Positions 7,887 through 14,940 of a DNA stretch of 64,000 bases are shown here, in pieces. The translations under genes were made by a program, and so were the position numbers. Each line of letters starts with the position of its first letter. The stretch's first letter is position 1. The stretch covers positions 169,517-233,516 of the forward strand of contig NZ_QHGY01000002.1 in the NCBI RefSeq assembly GCF_003254665.1, given 5' to 3'. Below the pieces are notes generated by a model. It worked only from the letters and a program-made list of their open reading frames with translations, was not told where the DNA came from and ran no database searches. This stretch comes from Billgrantia lactosivorans. GTDB taxonomy: Bacteria; Pseudomonadota; Gammaproteobacteria; Pseudomonadales; Halomonadaceae.

Positions 7887-9365
7887 CTACATGAGCAGCA
7901 CGGCCAGTAGCGCTGCCACGGCGATGCCGGACATCACCGGAACGAAATTGCGCCGTACCAGAGACGCGGGATGGACGCCGGCGATGCCGGCATCGGCTGC
8001 CACGCCGAAGGCCCAGGCCGCCAGCGTGCCGCCGCCCGCGAAGATGGCTGCCACCTGCCCCAGGGCAGCCAGCACGTTGACGTCGACGCCGGCACCGGTA
8101 CCCAGCGCACCGGACAGCGAACCTACCAGAGGCAGACCCGAGAAGCCCGACCCGTCCATGCCGGAAAGCAGGCCGATGAAGGCCATGCCGAAGGCCAGCA
8201 GGAAGACGTTGCCGTCGATGTAGTGGCCGATGTTGTGACCGATATCGAACAAGTAGCCTGTTGCGCTGGCGCCGATGACGTGTTCGGAATGCTCGGGGTG
8301 GCCGAGGAAGAAGAACCCGGCAATCGGGATGATCGGAGCGAAGATCTTGATGGCAAAAAAGAAGCCTTCGCGGGTATAGCTGCTGATGCCGTCCAGGGCG
8401 TGGTGACCGTGGCCAGCGAAGGAGGAGAGCACCAGCAGCAGGGTCGCCGTGCCGCCCAGGAGGGCCGTGGCATCGCCACCGCGAATTGCCTGGTCGGGCG
8501 TGAACAGAGCGCGGAAGATCATCAGTGCCGCAATGCCGAGCAGTATCAGCGGCACGGCGACGGCAAAGAGGCGCGCATAAGGGCCGGCTGCAGGTTCCGG
8601 CGTCTCTTCGACCGTATCGGCGTGCACGGCGGCGGCGCCTGCCGAGCGAGGAGCGAAGACTGTATCTCCTCGCGGGGTCTCCAGCGCCCCCGAGCGCATG
8701 TCGCGGCGCAGGTGCAGGCAAGCGAGTGTGACTGCCACGACACCCACCACAAAGGAGAACAGCAAGGTATAGGGAATCAGCGTCGTCGTCTCGATACCCG
8801 CGGCTCCGGCAGTCAGTCGGCTAGCGCCCTGGATCACCGGGTCGGCGGAGAGCGCCATGCCATGGCCGAACAGGTTGACCGCCATGGCGGCGCCGATGGC
8901 CGGCAGGCCCACCTGCATGGCGACGGGGATCAGCACGGTGCCGACCAGCGCCACGGCCGGCGTGGGCCAGAAAAACGCCGCGGCAATGTACATGGTGATA
9001 CCGAGGGCGAAGAACGCAGTCCAGGGCCCGATCATCAACTTCTTCATCGGTGCCACCATGAGCCTGTCGGCGCCTTGGTGCTGCAACGATTTCAGCATGG
9101 CCACCATCAGAGCAATGACCAGCATGATGTCGAAGAGCTCGTTGCCGGCATTGAGCAGGGCGCGAAAAACCACTTGTACGGCAAAGATAAGTTGGTTGGT
9201 TCCGCCATCATGGGGAGCTTCGGCCAGCAGGCCCAGCATGAAGATGCCGGCAATGGACGGGATGATGACGCCCTTGCGGAAGCCGATGGAAACGAAGATC
9301 GCCAGGATCACCAGAAGGAAGACCCAGTGCGATGCGGTGAGTTGTACCTGTTCGAGTTGTTCCAT
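7887..9365 (-). CDS. Polytopic permease, ion-transporter type, substrate unknown
   Basis: This 492-residue inner-membrane protein has about twelve hydrophobic segments and a hydrophilic central loop (about residues 225-275, rich in Thr, Glu and Pro). Two similar halves and small-residue motifs such as FFWPTPAVALVG, NLFGHGMALSADP and GMDGSGFSGLPLVGSLSG suggest an ion-transporter superfamily carrier (GntP, CitM or DctM type) for an organic anion. I chose the ATG at 9365 with AAGGTG upstream; the open frame extends 49 codons further without a ribosome site. It lies between the CHR transporter pair and the porin on the same strand, which fits a dedicated uptake route, but the family is not certain. 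Confidence 0.65.
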   Translation of the reverse strand: MEQLEQVQLTASHWVFLLVILAIFVSIGFRKGVIIPSIAGIFMLGLLAEAPHDGGTNQLIFAVQVVFRALLNAGNELFDIMLVIALMVAMLKSLQHQGADRLMVAPMKKLMIGPWTAFFALGITMYIAAAFFWPTPAVALVGTVLIPVAMQVGLPAIGAAMAVNLFGHGMALSADPVIQGASRLTAGAAGIETTTLIPYTLLFSFVVGVVAVTLACLHLRRDMRSGALETPRGDTVFAPRSAGAAAVHADTVEETPEPAAGPYARLFAVAVPLILLGIAALMIFRALFTPDQAIRGGDATALLGGTATLLLVLSSFAGHGHHALDGISSYTREGFFFAIKIFAPIIPIAGFFFLGHPEHSEHVIGASATGYLFDIGHNIGHYIDGNVFLLAFGMAFIGLLSGMDGSGFSGLPLVGSLSGALGTGAGVDVNVLAALGQVAAIFAGGGTLAAWAFGVAADAGIAGVHPASLVRRNFVPVMSGIAVAALLAVLLM

Positions 9366-9588
9366 GTTGCACCTTGTCGTGTCGTCAGGCTTGGCGATGG
9401 CGGAGCCGAGAATGTCGGGCGGCCCATCGAGTGCTTGTAGTTGTGGGATGCTGTATAGCCACGGATCGATTTGCCACATGCCACGAAAGCGGTGCTGACG
9501 TTTTCCGTGCATGTGAGGGGGTCAGGTTCGATAAGTCTGCATGTCGTCTCCTGTCGTCGAGAGGTGGCAGAGGGAGCGGTCGGCGAAG

Positions 9589-10119
9589 CTAGCCGAGCAC
9601 CAAGCCGCCGTATATCAGCGAGCCGGCGACCACGAAGGCGGGGTGGACTCTGAAGCAAAGCAGGGCGATGGCCGCCGCTGCAGCGATCAGTAGCGTATGC
9701 GGCAGACCGGCCGTGGCCAGGCTTGTCGAAAAGAAGCTGACGACCAGGCCAGCCATCATCATGGCGATGACCGGACGTACCCACTGGCTCATGCGCTTCA
9801 CCTGTGGCGAGTCGCGATAGCGATAAAGCAGCCCCAGGGCGCCCAGCATAAGCAGCATGGTGGGCACGACGGTGGCGAAGAGAGCGGCTGCAGCGCCGCC
9901 AACGCCCGCCACCTCGTAGCCGACATAGCCAGCCATCTTGGTGGCGATGGGGCTGGGCAGGGCATTGCCCAGCCCCAATACCTCAGCGAATTCCTGGCCG
10001 CTCATCCAGCCGTAGCGGCCCACCACTTCCGCTTCTATCAGCGGAATGATTGCCGGCCCGCCGCCATAGCCGATGATGTTGGGAATGAAAAAGGCGAGGA
10101 AAAGTTCGAAGTAGATCAT
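9589..10119 (-). CDS. CHR-family transporter, second half, copy 1
   Basis: This 176-residue membrane protein is the C-terminal-type partner of a split chromate-ion-transporter pair. It contains GYGGGPAIIPLIEAEVV and ALPSPIATKMAGYVGY, the CHR signature repeated in both halves of the family. Its ATG overlaps the TGA of the preceding half by the ATGA arrangement, so the two are translationally coupled and probably form a heterodimer. The longer frame through the first half is a shadow. A close paralogue is at 22455-22985. Whether the substrate is chromate, sulfate or an organic anion cannot be told from sequence. Confidence 0.85.
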   Translation of the reverse strand: MIYFELFLAFFIPNIIGYGGGPAIIPLIEAEVVGRYGWMSGQEFAEVLGLGNALPSPIATKMAGYVGYEVAGVGGAAAALFATVVPTMLLMLGALGLLYRYRDSPQVKRMSQWVRPVIAMMMAGLVVSFFSTSLATAGLPHTLLIAAAAAIALLCFRVHPAFVVAGSLIYGGLVLG

Positions 10120-10727
10120 CGCGTCGCCTCCTTGGTGGCCTTGCTTCTCGCCAGCGACGGCAGCAAGGCGGCGATCAGCAGTGCGCCGATCACCAGTCCG
10201 GGGTGAAGGCCGAGCCAGTAGATCAGCACCCCGGCCACACCAGCCATCACCAGGCTCACCGACCAGCCCAGCGCCAGGCGCGACTTCTGCAGGAAGTCCC
10301 ACGCGAGCTGTCCCATCATCACCATGACCACCGGCACCACGCCCTGGCCCATGCCGTGGATCCAGCTCACCTCGCGATAGCGGCTGAAGGCGCCCAGCAT
10401 CAAGATCATCGCTACGACCATTGGCAGGATCACGGCCAGCACGGCATTGATGCAGCCGAGCGTGCCGCCGACGCGAAAACCGATATAGCCAGGCATCTTG
10501 GTGGCAATGGGGCCGGGCAGGGTGTTGGCGATGGCCAGCACGTCGGCGAACTCTTCGTCCTGCATCCAGCCGCGCCGCTTGACCACTTCCTGGTGTACCA
10601 AAGGAATCATGGATGGGCCGCCTCCAAAGCCGAGAAGCCCGATCCGGAGGAAGGAAGAAAATAGCTTTCCCTGTTGCGATGCCATCATGTCTGCAGGTGT
10701 CCTGGTCGGTGTCACAGGCGATTTCAT
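10116..10727 (-). CDS. CHR-family transporter, first half, copy 1
   Basis: This 203-residue membrane protein is the N-terminal-type half, with GLLGFGGGPSMIPLVHQEVV, TLPGPIATKMPGYIGF and a second set of helices. The first ATG (10727) lacks a good ribosome site; ATGs at 10688 and 10685 (MMASQQGK) are alternatives and would still keep the whole domain. A leftward promoter (TATAAT with a TTGACG -35) lies upstream, flanked by operator D and the second palindrome. It is paired with the gene at 9589-10119. Confidence 0.85.
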   Translation of the reverse strand: MKSPVTPTRTPADMMASQQGKLFSSFLRIGLLGFGGGPSMIPLVHQEVVKRRGWMQDEEFADVLAIANTLPGPIATKMPGYIGFRVGGTLGCINAVLAVILPMVVAMILMLGAFSRYREVSWIHGMGQGVVPVVMVMMGQLAWDFLQKSRLALGWSVSLVMAGVAGVLIYWLGLHPGLVIGALLIAALLPSLARSKATKEATR

Positions 10728-10772
10728 AGAGAAACAAGCATTTAGGTTGAGCTTGGGTTGTATTTTTTATCG

Positions 10773-10788
10773 AAATAATCGATTATTT
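10773..10788. promoter_or_regulatory. Palindrome AATAATCGATTATT, copy 2
   Basis: The 14-bp palindrome (10774-10787) is extended here to 16 bp, AAATAATCGATTATTT. It sits just downstream of the -10 of the leftward CHR promoter, where a bound protein would block it. Its only other copy is at 3187-3200. Confidence 0.5.
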
Positions 10789-10795
10789 GACCTAG

Positions 10796-10822
10796 ATTAT
10801 AAAGCGGAAAGCCGCCCGTCAA
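10796..10822 (-). promoter_or_regulatory. Predicted promoter of the CHR transporter operon
   Basis: On the minus strand TTGACG (10822-10817) is followed after 15 bp by TATAAT (10801-10796). The spacing is short but the -10 is perfect. Operator D is directly upstream and the AATAATCGATTATT palindrome directly downstream. Confidence 0.5.
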
Positions 10823-10825
10823 GAG

Positions 10826-10835
10826 CGGTATACCA
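10826..10835. promoter_or_regulatory. Operator site D (CGGTATACCA)
   Basis: This copy has one mismatch. It lies 28 bases before the start of the first GntR gene and beside the divergent CHR promoter, which suits autoregulation of that GntR regulator. Confidence 0.5.
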
Positions 10836-10863
10836 AATTCCAAAAAACGAATGGAGCAACGCC

Positions 10864-11526
10864 ATGAACGACACCATCAAGCAGGGAGGCGCTACCGCGG
10901 CGAGCCGAATCTACGAAATGCTGCGTCAGGATCTGCTCAATGGCCGATACGGCGCGGGTGAGCGTCTTTCCATTTCGCTGTTGCGGGATACCTACCAGGT
11001 GGGATTGAGCCCGCTGCGCGAGGCGCTCAACCGCCTTGCGGCGTATGGCCTGTTGAGGCAGGAGAATCAGCGCGGTTTCCGGGTGCTCGAACTGAGCCCG
11101 GAAGAACTCGTCGACATCACGGAGATGCGCCGGCAACTGGAGGGCAGGGCGCTGGAGTTGGCCGTCCAGCATGGCGACGAGGAGTGGGAATCGCAACTGC
11201 TGGCGGCCAATCACCGGCTGACCAGGGCCGCGACCCAGGCGCCGGTCGTCGAGTGGGAGCTGTTGCACTCGCGCTTTCACAATGCCCTGGTAGCGCCCTG
11301 TGGCTCGGCCTGGCTGTTGCGATTCATCACCCAGCTTCACGATCAGTTCGACCGCTATCGCCGGCTGGCGCCGCGCCATGATGAGTTGCGCCACCGGCTC
11401 GATGCACAGCATCAGGAGCTGGTGGACCTGGCCCTGGCTCGCAATGCTCGCCGTGCCCGCGAAGTGCTGGAGGAGCACATCACGCTTTCAAGCGAAGTGG
11501 CCATGCTCAGCTGTGAACAGGTTTGA
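10864..11526 (+). CDS. GntR-family regulator, FCD subfamily (first)
   Basis: The 220-residue cytoplasmic DNA-binding protein has an N-terminal winged helix (about residues 12-75, with ERLSISLLRDTYQVGLSPLREALNRL-type recognition region) and a C-terminal all-helical FCD ligand domain (about 85-215). FCD regulators commonly bind an acidic metabolite and repress catabolic genes. The ATG at 10864 has GGAG 7 bases upstream; the open frame extends 122 codons upstream in a shadow of the CHR genes. It lies next to operator D, so it is the first candidate for the protein that reads TGGTATACCA. Ligand unknown. Confidence 0.9.
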   Translation: MNDTIKQGGATAASRIYEMLRQDLLNGRYGAGERLSISLLRDTYQVGLSPLREALNRLAAYGLLRQENQRGFRVLELSPEELVDITEMRRQLEGRALELAVQHGDEEWESQLLAANHRLTRAATQAPVVEWELLHSRFHNALVAPCGSAWLLRFITQLHDQFDRYRRLAPRHDELRHRLDAQHQELVDLALARNARRAREVLEEHITLSSEVAMLSCEQV

Positions 11527-11560
11527 GGGCCGGGCAAGCATGGTTCGCGGCAAAACGGGC

Positions 11561-11590
11561 TTTACACCCGCCGGGGTCTTGGTCTAGTGT
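11561..11590 (+). promoter_or_regulatory. Predicted promoter of the creatininase-family gene
   Basis: TTTACA at 11561-11566 and TAGTGT at 11585-11590 are 18 bp apart. Operator E starts immediately downstream, so repression by occlusion is likely. Confidence 0.45.
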
Positions 11591-11591
11591 T

Positions 11592-11615
11592 TGGTGTATG
11601 GTATACCAAATACCA
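11592..11615. promoter_or_regulatory. Operator site E, nested palindrome
   Basis: The exact core TGGTATACCA (11599-11608) is centred inside a wider imperfect palindrome: TGGT at 11592-11595 and ACCA at 11612-11615 are placed symmetrically, each 7 bp from its inner equivalent. Ten of twelve positions match across the axis. This looks like overlapping sites for two dimers. Confidence 0.7.
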
Positions 11616-11684
11616 GTTACTTTACCCGATAACCACCGCCTGCCGTAACAATGCCCGGCGCGCAGGTGCCCGAAGGAGAGCGGG

Positions 11685-12485
11685 ATGGAAAGCTACCTTC
11701 TGACCGAGATGACCTGGCCGGAGATCGAAGATGCGTTGAAGAGTGTCAAGCTGGCCATCGTGCCGGTCGGCGCCCACGAGCAGCACGGACCCCACATGAA
11801 CGAGAGTTGCGATGCGGTGCTGGCCACTGAAATGGCCAAGCGCCTGGCCGCCAGGCTTCACCCTTGGGTCCTGGTCACACCCACCGTCAATATGGGTGTT
11901 TCCCCTCACCATATGAATTTTCCCGGCACGATCAGCCTGCGCCCCGAAACGCTGCTGGCCGTGCTGCGCGACATGGTCGTCTCGCTCAAGCATCATGGGA
12001 TCGACAAGGTGCTGTTTCTCAATAGCCACGGCGGCAATCAGGGAACCCTGGGCCAGGCCTGTGCGAGCTTTTCCCAGGAGCTGGACGTGGACTGCTACTA
12101 CGCCAAGACCACGGCTTCCGCGAAGCAGGCGATGAAGGCGCACATCTCCTCGACCCTTTTCGGGCATAGCTGCGAGCGCGAGGTTTCCGAAGCTTACTAT
12201 CTCGCCCCTCACCTGGTGCGCCCAGAGCGTCTCGAGAAGGGTGATATCGTCCATGGCGGTCGTTGGGAAGGAATGCGTCCTGGCCAGGCCATGCAAGGTT
12301 TCTACCGCTATGAGGAAATGACACGTAACGGCTGTATCGGCGATGCCACTCGGGCCAGCTACGCCATCGGCGAGGCCATTGTCGAGGAGGCGTTGGAGGA
12401 GCTTTCCGCAGCGCTGCGTCCCCTGTTGGAAGAGGCGCCCGCGCCGATGCACGCGGCGCATGGCGAGCGGGAGCTTGCGAGCTGA
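11685..12485 (+). CDS. Creatininase-family metal-dependent amidohydrolase
   Basis: The 266-residue cytoplasmic enzyme belongs to the creatininase/MftE/ArfB family, which hydrolyse cyclic or linear amide bonds using two metal ions. Predicted ligands are Glu32, His34 and Asp43 in the segment VGAHEQHGPHMNESCDA and His115 in NSHGGN; the glutamate-rich HSCEREVSE motif may supply the last one. The start has AAGGAGAG 5 bases upstream. It is controlled by the nested operator E, and a small unknown protein follows in the same direction. The family is certain; true creatinine hydrolysis is not shown, since no creatinase or sarcosine oxidase is present. Confidence 0.85.
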   Translation: MESYLLTEMTWPEIEDALKSVKLAIVPVGAHEQHGPHMNESCDAVLATEMAKRLAARLHPWVLVTPTVNMGVSPHHMNFPGTISLRPETLLAVLRDMVVSLKHHGIDKVLFLNSHGGNQGTLGQACASFSQELDVDCYYAKTTASAKQAMKAHISSTLFGHSCEREVSEAYYLAPHLVRPERLEKGDIVHGGRWEGMRPGQAMQGFYRYEEMTRNGCIGDATRASYAIGEAIVEEALEELSAALRPLLEEAPAPMHAAHGERELAS

Positions 12486-12556
12486 GCCCTGCTGCGCGCA
12501 AAGCGGTCAGCGATCCAGTTCAACACGACCCGACCACAACAACAGAGAGCACCGAC

Positions 12557-12862
12557 ATGTACATCATCCTGACAAGCAAGCTGGGCGAATACGATGCCAG
12601 GCCGGGGCAGGGCATCGCCCCCGTCGAGACCTACGAGTACTTCTTCTATGGCAAGAAGAAGGCGAATTTCACCATTGCCGAGGTCGACGGTGATCAGGGG
12701 CGAGTAAGTATCGTCGAGACCGCCGAAGATGGCGTGACCAACAGCGTGCCGCTGAAGTTCTTCGAGCGCTTCGGCAGCGTCGAGGCGGCACGCGCCGAAT
12801 TGAAGCAGCTGGTGACTTTCGGCTCGATCGACGCCCGCTTGGAAAAGACGCCGGTGAACTGA
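12557..12862 (+). CDS. Small conserved-looking protein of unknown function
   Basis: I do not recognise this 101-residue soluble protein. It has no signal peptide or membrane helix, begins with a short strand (MYIILTSKLGEYD), continues with YEYFFYGKKKANFTIAEV and ends with a helix VEAARAELKQLVTF. The composition looks like a small alpha/beta domain and it reads as a real gene: GAGAGCACCGAC precedes the ATG, it follows the creatininase-family gene by 71 bases and a terminator follows its stop. It may be an accessory subunit or a binding partner of the hydrolase; this is only suggested by position. Confidence 0.6.
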   Translation: MYIILTSKLGEYDARPGQGIAPVETYEYFFYGKKKANFTIAEVDGDQGRVSIVETAEDGVTNSVPLKFFERFGSVEAARAELKQLVTFGSIDARLEKTPVN

Positions 12863-12884
12863 TCCGGTTCCTACCGTGGCACAC

Positions 12885-12919
12885 GCCCTCGGCCATGCTG
12901 TCCGAGGGCTGTTTCGTTT
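12885..12919 (+). terminator. Terminator after the small unknown gene
   Basis: An 8-bp stem, GCCCTCGG pairing with CCGAGGGC, is followed by TGTTTCGTTT. It closes the creatininase transcript. Confidence 0.75.
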
Positions 12920-13003
12920 ATGGCCCTTCGTGTACCACATGCTCCAGGGCCTTGCTGTTATGTTAAGCTGTCGAGGTTCCTCCCATCCGCCGAGAAACCG
13001 TCA

Positions 13004-13687
13004 ATGGTAGCCCGCATGGCCGACATCTGGACCCAGGAAGACCTCTCTCCGATCCGCGATAAGGTGTACACCTATCTCAAGGACGCCATCCTGCGTGGCG
13101 AATACAAGGCGGGCGATCGCTTGGTCGAACGGGTGCTGGCCGAGAAACTCAATATCAGCCGGACCCCGATTCGCGAGGCGCTGTTCCGGCTCGAGACCCA
13201 GCGTTTCGTGCGCACGGTGCCGCGTCGAGGGGTGGTGGTCAACGAAATCCCCCAGGCCGAGATCCTCGAGGTGTTCATGATCCTGGCGTCGCTGGAGTCA
13301 CTCGCCGTGCGCCTGGCCGCCGAGAAAGTGGACGGTGCGACCGAGACGGAAATCGACCAGTTGATGGCGGAGATGGATGCGGCATTGAGTGACGGCAATG
13401 GTGAGGATGCCGTGGAGCTCAATGTGAAGTACAACGAGCTGATCGGTCGTGCCGCCGGCAATCCCAAGTTGCACGAAATGCTGGTCGACCTGAAGGACTA
13501 CGTGCGTGCCTTTTCCAATCTCAGCAGCAGTCTTCCAGGACGTACCAAAGAGGCACTGCGCGAGCACAAGGACATCCTGAACGCGGTGCGCAGCGGTGAG
13601 GCCGACCTGGCCGAGAGTTTCACCCGCATCCACCTCGAGAAATCGAAGAAGGCCTACCTGAGTGGTTCCATGGCGGCGGGTGATTGA
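13004..13687 (+). CDS. GntR-family regulator, FCD subfamily (second)
   Basis: The 227-residue protein has a winged helix (about residues 15-80, with AEKLNISRTPIREALFRLE and the wing VRTVPRRGVVV) and an FCD domain (about 90-220). It is distinct in sequence from the regulator at 10864. The start could be ATG 13004 (GAGAAA upstream) or 13016 (MADIW); neither has a strong ribosome site. No TGGTATACCA site lies in its own upstream region, so if it reads that site it is not autoregulated; it may instead read AATAATCGATTATT. It converges with the diiron oxidase operon, separated by a shared hairpin. Confidence 0.88.
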   Translation: MVARMADIWTQEDLSPIRDKVYTYLKDAILRGEYKAGDRLVERVLAEKLNISRTPIREALFRLETQRFVRTVPRRGVVVNEIPQAEILEVFMILASLESLAVRLAAEKVDGATETEIDQLMAEMDAALSDGNGEDAVELNVKYNELIGRAAGNPKLHEMLVDLKDYVRAFSNLSSSLPGRTKEALREHKDILNAVRSGEADLAESFTRIHLEKSKKAYLSGSMAAGD

Positions 13688-13713
13688 GATTTGCGCCGAA
13701 GGGGTGGTGCAAC

Positions 13714-13740
13714 AGGGCGCCGCCGGGCCTTCGGCGCCCT
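13714..13740. terminator. Shared hairpin between convergent genes
   Basis: A perfect 9-bp stem, AGGGCGCCG pairing with CGGCGCCCT, lies between the second GntR gene and the end of the aspartate dehydrogenase-like gene. It has no long T-run on either strand but is placed to end both. Confidence 0.6.
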
Positions 13741-13744
13741 GAGG

Positions 13745-14578
13745 TCAGCCGATCACCAGGGGAGCCGAAAGACTCTTCAACGCCCGGATAACGCTCATGG
13801 CGACAATATAGCCGGTCTTGGGGTTGTTGGGTGAGGGCGTGTTCCGGACTTCGATACGCACCTCGCCGAACAGGCCCTTGGCGGACACCTCATGCATGTT
13901 CTTGTCGATGGTGGGATCGACCAGTACCCGCACCTTGGTGGCTTCGAAGCCCACGCCTGCCAGGCTCAGCGCCGCCGAGACATTGACGCTCTCGGGAAAG
14001 ACCCGGGATGACTCACGGGCATTGCCCTCGAAGATCAGCGTCGGCTGCGTCACCGTATCGAGATCCACCACCTCCTCGGCGAAGGTGCCACGCCACGCCT
14101 TGACCGGCTTGCGGGTCGTCAGCGTGACGCGCTCCAGTGGACCCTGGGCGGCAGCGGAGATACGGTCGAGACCGGCGATCGCCGCCGAGGGTACCAGCAC
14201 CCGCTGGCCATGCCGCTCGGCGCTGGCCATGACCCGGTCGAACAGTGCCGGGTCGCAGAAGGCGCCGACCGAGACCACCATGAAGTCGCAGCCATGGGCG
14301 AGTGAGGACTCGGCATAGCGGACCACGGCCGCGTGGCCCGCCGTCTCGACCACCACGTCGGGAGTGCAGGTGAAGAAGGCCTCCTCGCTGTCGGTGAAGT
14401 GACAGCCTTCCGGAGCAACGTCGGCATACTTGGCCACGTCGCGCACCAGCACGGCGACCAGGCGGCTGTTGCCCGCCTGGCCGCCGAGGATGGCCTCGGC
14501 GACGTCCTTGCCGGCGGTGCCATAGCCGATGAGGCCGACCCGTGTCGTCTTCTCGCTGTTAGTCATGGTGCTGCTCAT
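13745..14578 (-). CDS. nadX: L-aspartate dehydrogenase-like oxidoreductase
   Basis: The 277-residue cytoplasmic enzyme resembles NAD(P)-dependent L-aspartate dehydrogenase, which interconverts aspartate with iminoaspartate/oxaloacetate and ammonia. It has a Rossmann start, RVGLIGYGTAG, at residues 13-23 and the family motifs NVSAALSLAG and DPTIDKNMHEVSAKG. The ATG at 14578 overlaps the ferredoxin stop (ATGA), indicating coupling; ATG 14566 is an alternative. It is the last gene of the six-gene oxidase operon, so a catabolic role is more likely than NAD synthesis. A related specificity for another amino acid cannot be excluded. Confidence 0.8.
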   Translation of the reverse strand: MSSTMTNSEKTTRVGLIGYGTAGKDVAEAILGGQAGNSRLVAVLVRDVAKYADVAPEGCHFTDSEEAFFTCTPDVVVETAGHAAVVRYAESSLAHGCDFMVVSVGAFCDPALFDRVMASAERHGQRVLVPSAAIAGLDRISAAAQGPLERVTLTTRKPVKAWRGTFAEEVVDLDTVTQPTLIFEGNARESSRVFPESVNVSAALSLAGVGFEATKVRVLVDPTIDKNMHEVSAKGLFGEVRIEVRNTPSPNNPKTGYIVAMSVIRALKSLSAPLVIG

Positions 14579-14910
14579 GCCTCCGCCTTGGACTGGACCT
14601 GCCGTGCGCTGGTGCCGCCTTTGGGCGCCTCTTCCCAGGAGACCTTGACGTCGCCCTTGAGGAAGGTCTGGCAGGCCAGGCGGTAGCCCTGCTCGAGCTC
14701 TTCGGCCGAGAGCAGCTTCTCTTCCTTCTTCTTCACCGCGTCGGTGTTCTCGCGGCCCTCCTCGACGAGGCACTTGCAGGTGCCGCAAAGCCCGCCGCCG
14801 CACTTGAACGGGATCCCGCCCTTCTCGCGCAACGAGATGCGCAGCAGGTTGGAATCTTCCGGGGCGCTGATGACCTTGCCGCCATTGGTGATAAATGTGA
14901 TATCCGGCAT
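14575..14910 (-). CDS. [2Fe-2S] ferredoxin of the oxidase operon
   Basis: This 111-residue electron carrier has cysteines at 37, 42, 45 (FKCGGGLCGTCKC) and 80 (LACQ), the plant-type cluster pattern. Its ATG has GAGG 8 bases upstream and it lies 30 bases after the reductase, overlapping the next gene by 4 bases. Together with the reductase it should pass electrons from NAD(P)H to an oxygenase; the only candidate acceptor in the operon is the diiron protein. It is a close relative of the ferredoxin at 2579-2920. Confidence 0.9.
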   Translation of the reverse strand: MPDITFITNGGKVISAPEDSNLLRISLREKGGIPFKCGGGLCGTCKCLVEEGRENTDAVKKKEEKLLSAEELEQGYRLACQTFLKGDVKVSWEEAPKGGTSARQVQSKAEA

Positions 14911-14940
14911 GTCGATTACCTCGCTGGATCCGGTGATGCC

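Noticed and set aside
10591..10600. TGGTGTACCA as an operator
   Set aside because: It has one mismatch but lies within the coding sequence of a CHR transporter gene, where it encodes part of a conserved segment.
9589..10737. A single 382-residue CHR protein
   Set aside because: The N-terminal half of that frame is nonsense (Arg, Gly, Asp-rich). The true arrangement is two overlapping genes joined by ATGA, as in the second copy.
11685..12485. Creatinine degradation pathway
   Set aside because: Only a creatininase-family member is present; no creatinase, sarcosine oxidase or hydantoinase genes accompany it, so a specific creatinine role is not supported.
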